Origin: Pseudomonas caricapapayae
GTDB lineage: Bacteria > Pseudomonadota > Gammaproteobacteria > Pseudomonadales > Pseudomonadaceae
Reading direction: 5' to 3'
Assembly: GCF_001400735.1 (NCBI RefSeq)
Contig: NZ_LJPW01000181.1
Coordinates: 1 to 58,115 of the forward strand
DNA length: 58,115 bases
Below the pieces are notes generated by a model that saw nothing but the letters and a program-made list of their open reading frames with translations, made no database searches and was not told the DNA's origin. This document shows, piece after piece, positions 33,432 to 40,432 of the stretch. Position numbers and translations under genes: made by a program. Positions within the stretch are counted from its first letter, which is position 1, and every line of letters begins with the position of its first letter.

Positions 33432-35714
33432 ATGAAGTTTTCCAGAATTCACCTTGCGTTGGTCGCCGCGGGCATGAGTCACGGCATGGTTATGGCCGAC
33501 TCGAGTGCCAGTGACGTCGGCACCATCGGTGTGCAAGGCAAGGCGACGGTTGGGGGCGGTTACATGGTGCAGGAGGAGAGCATCAAGGCGCGCTCCACGG
33601 TGACAAAGGAGGCGCTCGACAAGCAGACCGCAACAGGTAATGCGATCGATAAACTCAAGTACACACCGGGCCTGAATATCTCCAGTGAGGACGCCACGGG
33701 TCTTTCTGGCTTCAAGTTCACCATGCGTGGCCTCAACTCCGACCAGGTCGGCATGTCGGTAGACGGCATGCCGATCAACGACTCCGGTAACTACGCGTTG
33801 TATTCCAACCTGTTGGGTGACCCGGAAAACATCGATCAGATTTTCGTGACTCAAGGCTCTGCCGAAAGTGATGGCCCGCACATCGGTTCCAGCGGCGGCA
33901 ACATCGGTATCGTCACCATCCGGCCTACCAAGGACACCGGTGCATTCGTCAAGCAGGTGGCGGGCAGCAATGGCACTTACAAGACCTTCGCGCGACTCAA
34001 CACCGGAGAAATCAACGGGCTGAGCAACTGGCTGTCGATGTCTCACACCGAAGGTCAGAAATGGCGCGGCGATGGTGCAGTGCGTGCCGACAAGGTGGAA
34101 TGGAACAGCTTCTTCGACATGGGCTCGGGCAATACGGCCAACCTGATCCTCAAATATCATGAGCAGGACAACAACAGCTACAGCCAGCTCACCAAGAGCC
34201 AGTTCCAGCAGAACGGGCGCAAGTTTGACCCTTATCCTTCGACGCCCGCGCGGGGCAGCAACGGCAAGTTGTCCAGTTATTACGAGCTGGCGCAAAACCC
34301 GTTCCAGACCTTCACCGCCGTGCTTAACACCCAATTCAAACTGGCCGACAATCTGGCACTTTCAGTCGTCCCCTATTATTTCTGGGGCAACGGCAGCGGT
34401 GTAAACAGTTCCTCCTATGCGCTCAACCGCGGCTCGAATCAGAACGGTGTGTTTGACCTGAGCAACTTGCCGACGGCAGCCGCCTATAACGCCGACGGCT
34501 CATCGACCACTGGCGTGTATTACCGACCTTCGCGCACCCAGACCTGGCGTCCGGGGATCACCACCAAGTTGAACTGGGATGTCAACGACGAGCACAGCGT
34601 GCAAGTCGGCTACTGGTATGAGCGCGCGCGTCAGTTGCAGACTCAGCCTTTCATTCGCCTGAAGAGCAACGGCAAGCCAGAGAGTATCTGGCCAGACTCG
34701 GATTACATGGTCGATGCCAACGGCAATGAGATCCAGGGCCGTGATCGCTATACCGTAACGCCTGCACAAAAAGTATGGGCTCAGGACACCTGGTATTTCG
34801 CCCCGGACTGGACGCTGATCGGCGGCCTGGCCTACATGAATGTCGAGCGTGAAGGCAATAACCACGGCAGCCTTACCGAGCGGCCGGAAAAACGTGACCA
34901 GACCTACAACAAGCTGCTGCCGAACGTAGGCCTCAAGTATCAGCTGGATGAGCGTGACCAGTTGTTCTACAGCCTGTCGCGCAACATGCGCATACCGCAG
35001 AACTACGTACTGTATGACCCGGGCACCGGTTCCATCAACAGTAAGCCGGAGACCAGCTGGAACCATGAACTGGGCTGGCGCTTTACCGAACAGGACATGA
35101 CGCTGGCCGCCACCCTGTTCTACATGCAGTTCAAGGACCGTCAGGTGTCATCAAGAGACATCAATGGTGACTTTGCCGACATCAATGCCGGTGCAGTCGA
35201 TAACAGCGGGCTGGAACTGGAGTGGAGCGGTCTGTTGCCGCACCATTTCAATTACTACACCTCGTACACCTACACCCGCGCCAAACAGAAGGATGACCTG
35301 ACCGTTTTCAATAACGGTGCCGCCATCGAGCTGCCTACCAGCGGCAAGCAGTTTGCCAACGTGCCGAAGAACATGCTGGCCGCAAACATCGGCTACGACG
35401 ACGGCAGTTATTACGGGACCTTTGGCGCCAAGCTCACCAGCAAGCTTTATGGCGACCTGACCAACGACGAAAGCATTCCGGGGCGCACCATCTTCAATCT
35501 GGGCGCGGGGATCTACCTCCCGGTGGACAAGAAAATCGTCAAGGACGCCACCCTGCGTCTGAACGTCGACAACCTGTTCGACAAGGAATACCTGGACGGC
35601 GTGTACACCACCAAAACCAACGCGGCCACGTACAGCGGTTTTCGCGATGGCGACCCTGCCTACATCGTCGGGGTCGAGCGTACCGTTACCGTTTCTCTTG
35701 AAGCCAACTTCTAA
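33432..35714 (+). CDS. TonB-dependent outer membrane receptor, substrate unknown
   Basis: This 760-residue outer-membrane active transporter starts with a signal peptide (MKFSRIHLALVAAGMSHG, likely cut after MVMA), then VGTIGVQG, which may be the TonB box. A plug domain (residues about 50-160) has GLSGFKFTMRGLNSDQVGMS and IGIVTIRPT. A 22-strand barrel follows, rich in Tyr and Trp, and the chain ends in VTVSLEANF with the terminal Phe typical of barrels. No haem, siderophore or cobalamin signature can be read. The ATG at 33432 is chosen over a longer in-frame reading upstream, which overlaps tonB. The gene lies inside its own energiser operon, between tonB and exbB. Given phoD and a phospholipase D-like neighbour, an organophosphate ligand is my inference. 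Confidence 0.9.
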   Translation: MKFSRIHLALVAAGMSHGMVMADSSASDVGTIGVQGKATVGGGYMVQEESIKARSTVTKEALDKQTATGNAIDKLKYTPGLNISSEDATGLSGFKFTMRGLNSDQVGMSVDGMPINDSGNYALYSNLLGDPENIDQIFVTQGSAESDGPHIGSSGGNIGIVTIRPTKDTGAFVKQVAGSNGTYKTFARLNTGEINGLSNWLSMSHTEGQKWRGDGAVRADKVEWNSFFDMGSGNTANLILKYHEQDNNSYSQLTKSQFQQNGRKFDPYPSTPARGSNGKLSSYYELAQNPFQTFTAVLNTQFKLADNLALSVVPYYFWGNGSGVNSSSYALNRGSNQNGVFDLSNLPTAAAYNADGSSTTGVYYRPSRTQTWRPGITTKLNWDVNDEHSVQVGYWYERARQLQTQPFIRLKSNGKPESIWPDSDYMVDANGNEIQGRDRYTVTPAQKVWAQDTWYFAPDWTLIGGLAYMNVEREGNNHGSLTERPEKRDQTYNKLLPNVGLKYQLDERDQLFYSLSRNMRIPQNYVLYDPGTGSINSKPETSWNHELGWRFTEQDMTLAATLFYMQFKDRQVSSRDINGDFADINAGAVDNSGLELEWSGLLPHHFNYYTSYTYTRAKQKDDLTVFNNGAAIELPTSGKQFANVPKNMLAANIGYDDGSYYGTFGAKLTSKLYGDLTNDESIPGRTIFNLGAGIYLPVDKKIVKDATLRLNVDNLFDKEYLDGVYTTKTNAATYSGFRDGDPAYIVGVERTVTVSLEANF

Positions 35715-35739
35715 TCTTCATTGACCAGAGGTCCGTGTC

Positions 35740-36390
35740 ATGGACATGAATCAGCTTCACGACATCACCTTCTATGTGATGTACGCCGCCATCGCGATAG
35801 CGATCTTTGTCGCGATCGAACGAGGCATCTACTTTGCTTACGTGCGTCGCCAGTCGCGGGCGCTGCAAGCGGCACTCGGCGCTTCGGTGCACAGTGAAAA
35901 GGACCTGCCGGAGACGGTGACGCGCCGGAGCAGCCTGCCGCTGGAAATGGTCTTGCCGGTGCTTGCGCAAAAAAATGCTCAGGGCTCGCGCAGGGATCTG
36001 GATGATGTCATCGAAACCCAGTACCTGAGCACTCGCGCGCCACTGGCCCGTAGCCTCTGGCTGATCGAGACGATCACTACCGCTGCACCCCTGTTGGGTT
36101 TGCTGGGCACCATTCTGGGCATCATCGACACGTTCAAGGCGTTGGCCAGTGCCGGGGTGTCCGATCCCGGGCAGATTTCCGCCGGTATCGGCACGGCACT
36201 GTTTGCGACCGGGCTGGGCATCGCCATCGCCTTGTTCTGCGTGGTCTTTCACAACTACTTTCAGGACAGCCTGGAACGCATCAACGATCAACTCAAGATC
36301 CTGTTGATCCGCGCTTCCAGCGGCGCACGGGTGCAGGATGAAACCGAGCATTCGGCTGCCCCGGCCCAACCGAAATACCGCACTGCCTGA
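35740..36390 (+). CDS. exbB: ExbB-type biopolymer transport protein
   Basis: ExbB is the proton-channel subunit of the ExbBD motor. The 216-residue protein has three membrane helices: one near 10-30 (DITFYVMYAAIAIAIFVAI), and a pair at about 108-135 and 150-175. The pair contains ETITTAAPLLGLLGTILGIIDTFKAL, with the Pro-Leu-Leu-Gly-Leu-Leu-Gly-Thr run of MotA/TolQ/ExbB proteins. Placing exbB after the receptor gene, and not next to exbD, is unusual. It starts 25 bp after the receptor stop, so it is probably in the same transcript. Confidence 0.9.
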   Translation: MDMNQLHDITFYVMYAAIAIAIFVAIERGIYFAYVRRQSRALQAALGASVHSEKDLPETVTRRSSLPLEMVLPVLAQKNAQGSRRDLDDVIETQYLSTRAPLARSLWLIETITTAAPLLGLLGTILGIIDTFKALASAGVSDPGQISAGIGTALFATGLGIAIALFCVVFHNYFQDSLERINDQLKILLIRASSGARVQDETEHSAAPAQPKYRTA

Positions 36391-36453
36391 TCAACCTGCC
36401 GGCGTGTGCCCCTGGCATGCGCCATCCTGCCTGTGTCCGGCGATGAGGCCCGC

Positions 36454-37695
36454 ATGTTCTTTAATCTTCCAGGTCGTTGGGTACTGGCGCGCTCCCGTGC
36501 CGTGATCGTAGCGTTACTGCTGACGAGTTCGTTTGCGCAGGCCGACTTCGCTATTCCTGGTTTCGAGCTGGTACACACCGTTCCGGTCGGAACCGACCTG
36601 CAAACGCCTGACCTGCGAGCGCCCGGCGAGGTCTGGCGCGAGCTGTTCGATGGGGCCCGCAAGGGTATCGATATCGAGCAGTTCTATGTCGCAGACCATG
36701 CCGGTTCGGTGATGGATAAGGTGCTTGAAAACCTGACAGCAGCGGGGCAGCGCGGGGTGAAAATCCGTTTTCTGCTGGAAGAAAAAGGCCTGAAAATGTC
36801 CGATCCGCAGACCCTTGAACGGTTGCGGGCGATACCCAACCTCACCTTGCGCGTACTGCCCTACGCGAAGCTCACGGGCAGCGGCATCATTCACGCCAAA
36901 TTCATTGTCGTGGATGGCCGACAGGCGTTCATAGGCAGTCAGAATTTCGATTGGCGCTCTCTGGAGCACATCCATGAAACCGGCCTGCGCATCGACGAGC
37001 CGAATGTCGTGCGCCAGACGCAGGCCGTGTTCGATCAGGACTGGCTTGCCCAGGCCGCCATCGCTGAAGGCAAACCGATTCCGGTGCCACACTCGAACAA
37101 GAACGCTTTGCCCGCTGGCAATTATCTGGTCGCCAGTCCGCAGCACTATAACCCGCCCGGCGTACTCGACTCCCAGACCGAGCTGCCGCGTTTGCTGGCG
37201 CAAGCCAGACGCGAGGTTCGCGTCCAGTTGCTGGATTATGCACCCTTGTCCTACGGACCTGACAAAACCCGGCCTTACTATGCGGTCATCGATAACGCCA
37301 TCCGCAGCGCCGCCGCCCGTGGCGTGTCGATCAAGCTCATGGTGTCGGACTGGAACACAGGCATGCCCGAAGTAGCCTATTTGAAGAGTCTGGCCCTGGT
37401 GCCCAACGTGCAGGTGCGCATCGTCACGCTGCCCATAGCCGCCGATGGATTCATCCCGTATGCACGCGTGATCCACAGCAAGACCATAGACATCGATGAC
37501 CAGGTCGCATGGGTCGGCACCAGTAACTGGCTCGGCGGCTACCTCGACAATTCGCGCAATCTGGAAGTGGTGATGCACGACGGCGCAATGGCCAAACGCA
37601 TCGGCCAACTGCACGAGCAGCTTTGGGATGGGCCGTATGCCAAGGTCATCGATATCGATCGCGATTACCCGGAGCCGCATCCGGGCCAGCCTTGA
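36454..37695 (+). CDS. Exported phospholipase D-like (HKD) phosphodiesterase
   Basis: This predicted periplasmic or secreted enzyme of the PLD superfamily cleaves phosphodiester bonds. The 413-residue protein begins with an N-terminal hydrophobic signal (VIVALLLTSSFAQA). It carries two complete HKD motifs: HAKFIVVD (with GSQNFD after it) and HSKTIDID (with GTSNWLGG after it). Both catalytic His, Lys and Asp sets are present, so it should be active. The substrate could be phospholipid, cardiolipin or nucleic acid. The ATG at 36454 has GAGG five bases upstream; a GTG at 36406 is in frame. It lies 63 bp after exbB, probably in the same or an adjoining transcript. Confidence 0.87.
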   Translation: MFFNLPGRWVLARSRAVIVALLLTSSFAQADFAIPGFELVHTVPVGTDLQTPDLRAPGEVWRELFDGARKGIDIEQFYVADHAGSVMDKVLENLTAAGQRGVKIRFLLEEKGLKMSDPQTLERLRAIPNLTLRVLPYAKLTGSGIIHAKFIVVDGRQAFIGSQNFDWRSLEHIHETGLRIDEPNVVRQTQAVFDQDWLAQAAIAEGKPIPVPHSNKNALPAGNYLVASPQHYNPPGVLDSQTELPRLLAQARREVRVQLLDYAPLSYGPDKTRPYYAVIDNAIRSAAARGVSIKLMVSDWNTGMPEVAYLKSLALVPNVQVRIVTLPIAADGFIPYARVIHSKTIDIDDQVAWVGTSNWLGGYLDNSRNLEVVMHDGAMAKRIGQLHEQLWDGPYAKVIDIDRDYPEPHPGQP

Positions 37696-37822
37696 GGGCG
37701 TTGTTCGAGAGGCTCGTCGTGCAATCCGCCCCGACCCCCTAGGCCCCTCTGCTTGCATCAGCCACAATGACGCCTTTTTACCCACCAGCCTGCTGCGGGC
37801 TGTAAAAGGATTGGTGCTGCCG

Positions 37823-39013
37823 ATGATGCTCTCTTTAAAGCCATGGTTGCGGGGCCTGGCGCTGGTTTTGCCACTGGCTGCCCTGCTGACCGCGTGTGAC
37901 AAGTCCGATAAGCCGGTGACGCCGCCTGCACCGCCGCACACCACGTACACTCAGGCTGGTTGGGACGCGCTGCCCGCAGTGTCGGACGCTGACTTGCAGG
38001 CCGGTTTTGCCTCGTGGCGCAGCGCGTGTGTTCGTTTGAAAGCCGATGCGGTATGGGGGCCGACGTGTGCGGCGGCTGCGAGTCTTGCTGCTGCGCCGGA
38101 GGCTGCGCAGATCCGGACCTTTTTGCAGGAGCAATTGCAGGTCTACAGCCTGCGCGCCGACGGGGGCAGTGCCGATGGTTTGATCACCGGCTATTACGAG
38201 CCTGTTTATCCGGGAAGCCTGACCCAGACTGCGGCTGCCAATGTGCCGGTGTATGGCATCCCGGACGATCTGATCGTGGTCAATCTGGACAGCATTTATC
38301 CCGAACTCAAGGGCAAGCGCTTGCGTGGCCGGCTTGAGGGGAGGGTGCTCAAACCTTACGACGATGCCGCGACGATCAACGCGCAAGGGTTGAACGCGCC
38401 GGTGATTGCCTGGCTGACCGATCCGATGGATCTGCAGTTCCTGCAGATTCAGGGCTCCGGGCGAGTGAGTCTGGAGGATGGCTCGCAGTTGCGTCTGGGC
38501 TACGCCGATCAGAACGGCCGACCGTATCGCGCAATTGGTCGCTGGCTGGTAGAGCAGGGCCAGTTGAAGAAGGAAGACGTGACCATGGGCAGCATCGCGG
38601 CCTGGGCCAAGGCGCACCCGGAGCGGGTCAGCGAGTTGCTGGCCAGCAACCCCAGTTACGTGTTTTTCGCTCGTAACCCCGACAGCAACGAAGGCCCGCG
38701 CGGTTCGCTCAACGTGCCGCTGACGCCGGGTTACAGCGTGGCCATCGACCGCAAGGTGATTCCGCTGGGCAGTCTGCTCTGGCTGTCCACCACTCGACCG
38801 GATGGCAGCAGCGTGGTGCGCCCGGTTGCGGCGCAGGACACAGGCGGTGCGATTGCCGGTGAAGTCCGTGCCGATTTGTTCTGGGGCACGGGCGATGAAG
38901 CGGGCAGGTTGGCCGGCGACATGAAGCAGAAAGGTAACATCTGGTTGCTATGGCCCAAGGGTATGGCGTTGCCTCAGACAGTCGATGCGGCACCTGCGCC
39001 AGCCAGCCACTGA
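37823..39013 (+). CDS. mltA: MltA, membrane-bound lytic murein transglycosylase A
   Basis: MltA cuts peptidoglycan glycan strands and leaves 1,6-anhydromuramic ends. The 396-residue lipoprotein has a signal peptide with lipobox LTAC (Cys24 or so), then the MltA domain with DGLITGYYEPVYPGS. The C-terminal 3D domain has VIPLGSLLWLSTT, VAAQDTGGAI and ADLFWGTGDEAG, where the catalytic Asp lies. This pattern is standard. The ATG pair at 37823 gives MMLSLKPWLRG; an upstream in-frame reading overlaps the PLD gene and is rejected. A long hairpin follows 17 bp after the stop. Confidence 0.93.
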   Translation: MMLSLKPWLRGLALVLPLAALLTACDKSDKPVTPPAPPHTTYTQAGWDALPAVSDADLQAGFASWRSACVRLKADAVWGPTCAAAASLAAAPEAAQIRTFLQEQLQVYSLRADGGSADGLITGYYEPVYPGSLTQTAAANVPVYGIPDDLIVVNLDSIYPELKGKRLRGRLEGRVLKPYDDAATINAQGLNAPVIAWLTDPMDLQFLQIQGSGRVSLEDGSQLRLGYADQNGRPYRAIGRWLVEQGQLKKEDVTMGSIAAWAKAHPERVSELLASNPSYVFFARNPDSNEGPRGSLNVPLTPGYSVAIDRKVIPLGSLLWLSTTRPDGSSVVRPVAAQDTGGAIAGEVRADLFWGTGDEAGRLAGDMKQKGNIWLLWPKGMALPQTVDAAPAPASH

Positions 39014-39030
39014 TTCAATCTGACCCTCTC

Positions 39031-39069
39031 CCTGAAGCTATACATTCAAAATGAATGCATGGCTTCAGG
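39031..39069. terminator. Long hairpin after mltA
   Basis: CCTGAAGC (39031-39038) pairs with GCTTCAGG (39062-39069), and CATTCA (39043-39048) with TGAATG (39052-39057) around an AAA loop. The four bases between the helices can also mostly pair (one mismatch), giving a stem of about 17-18 bp. There is no T tract, so it is either a weak terminator or a processing or operator element. Confidence 0.5.
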
Positions 39070-39120
39070 TGCGTGAAACCCTCGATTCAAAGCCGTTTGC
39101 CAGCCAATACGTGCCAAATC

Positions 39121-39246
39121 CACAATTTTCTAACGCCAATAAAATGTCGAAATTGTGAGTGACTTACCGCTCATCGGTAAATCATGGACGTCATATATCA
39201 GTTTCTTGACACTGTCACAATGACATCACACATTAGCATTAATGCT
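39121..39246. promoter_or_regulatory. wssA upstream control region with several dyads
   Basis: Four perfect dyads lie in 126 bp: CACAATTT/AAATTGTG (39121-39157, 21-bp spacer), TTACCG/CGGTAA (39164-39180), GTCA-caa-TGAC (39214-39224) and AGCATTAATGCT (39235-39246). TTGACA at 39206 could be a -35 element but no convincing -10 follows at 17 bp. FleQ binds GTCA-type half sites and AmrZ is reported to control this operon in P. syringae, so the region is a fair candidate for such regulators. Confidence 0.5.
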
Positions 39247-39292
39247 TTTTCACAGGGATCGTACTTAGCGGCCCCATTCGAGGTTGTACAGA

Positions 39293-40432
39293 ATGAGTCG
39301 TGCTGACGATGTGGCCAATCTGTTTCAACGTTTTGGCGCGAGCTCGGACGGTTATCTGGAGATCGACAACAGCCTGGTTTATCAGGAATCGTCGGCTCCC
39401 GGGACCCACTCGGTCGCGTTGCAAGGCGCAACCTCTCTGCCGTCTCTGGAGCAACCTCGCACAGAGCGACCGGCGCAAGTCAGCGCCACTGCACTTGATT
39501 CGATAACGACCGATACCACCAGACGCACTGCCTCTGCTGCATTGGCGAATCTGCTGGCCGAAGCCGCCCAGGCGCGGCAGGCCGAGGCGCAGGCGCGTAA
39601 CAACGAAGCACTGGCTCAGTCGATGCTCAAGGGGCAACCTTCGAGAACTCCGGCGCACGTCATCGCCGTGGTGTCGGCCAAAGGCGGGGTGGGTAAAAGC
39701 ACCCTGAGCGCGGCGCTGACCACCCTGGTCAAAGTGCCTGGCGGGCAGACGCTGGCCATTGACCTCGACCCGCAGAACGCCTTACAGCATCATCTCAACG
39801 CCAGCCCGGATGTGGCGGGCCTCGGCGGTGCCAGTCTAAGCGGCGAAAACTGGCGTGCCCTGTTGCTCAACGGGTCTGCCGACACGCAGGTGCTTGCGTA
39901 CGGCACGTTGCAGCTTGACGAGCGTCGTTCGCTGGAGCGTTTTCAGGACAGTGACCCGGACTGGCTGGTCCGTCAGATCGCGCGCATGCAGTTGAGTGCT
40001 CGCGACGTGGTGATTCTCGATGTGCCGTGCGGTGATTTACACATGCTGGAGCAGGCGCTGAATGCTGCCAGCCAGGTGCTGGTGGTGCTCACTGCCGATG
40101 CCGCGTGCTATCTCACGCTGGACCAGATGCAGGGCTGGCTTGAGCCGGTACTGGCCGCTCCGCAGCCGCCGGTCTGCCACTACGTCATCAATCAGTTCGA
40201 TGCGTCGCGTGCATTCAGCCGCGACATGCGCGATGTAATGGCGAAACGCCTGGGCGGCCGTTTGCTGGGCATCGTGCACAAGGATAATGCGCTCGCAGAA
40301 GCGCTGGCCTACGGGCACAACGCAGTACAGGTTCCGGGCGCCTCCTCCGGTGCTCAAGACCTGCGCGTGCTGAGTGACTTGCTGACAACCAGACTGCTGA
40401 CTCAGGACGTAGAAGAGACCCGATTGCCATGA
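39293..40432 (+). CDS. wssA: WssA, ParA/MinD-like ATPase of the cellulose operon
   Basis: WssA is the BcsQ-like MinD/ParA ATPase thought to position or assist the cellulose synthase at the cell pole. In this 379-residue protein an N-terminal part of about 120 residues is low-complexity (Ala/Gln/Glu-rich helix at 80-110). It starts with MSRADDVANLFQRFGAS, a segment that resembles short BcsR/BcsP-type proteins. The deviant Walker A KGGVGKST is at 130-137, followed by the DLDPQNALQHHL A' motif and VILDVPCGD. The ATG at 39293 is used. The gene overlaps wssB by ATGA. It is the first gene of wssABCDEFGHI. Confidence 0.92.
   Translation: MSRADDVANLFQRFGASSDGYLEIDNSLVYQESSAPGTHSVALQGATSLPSLEQPRTERPAQVSATALDSITTDTTRRTASAALANLLAEAAQARQAEAQARNNEALAQSMLKGQPSRTPAHVIAVVSAKGGVGKSTLSAALTTLVKVPGGQTLAIDLDPQNALQHHLNASPDVAGLGGASLSGENWRALLLNGSADTQVLAYGTLQLDERRSLERFQDSDPDWLVRQIARMQLSARDVVILDVPCGDLHMLEQALNAASQVLVVLTADAACYLTLDQMQGWLEPVLAAPQPPVCHYVINQFDASRAFSRDMRDVMAKRLGGRLLGIVHKDNALAEALAYGHNAVQVPGASSGAQDLRVLSDLLTTRLLTQDVEETRLP

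Noticed and set aside
36406..36453. Upstream GTG start for the phospholipase D-like gene
   Set aside because: It adds 16 residues before the signal peptide; the ATG at 36454 has GAGG five bases upstream and begins closer to the hydrophobic signal.
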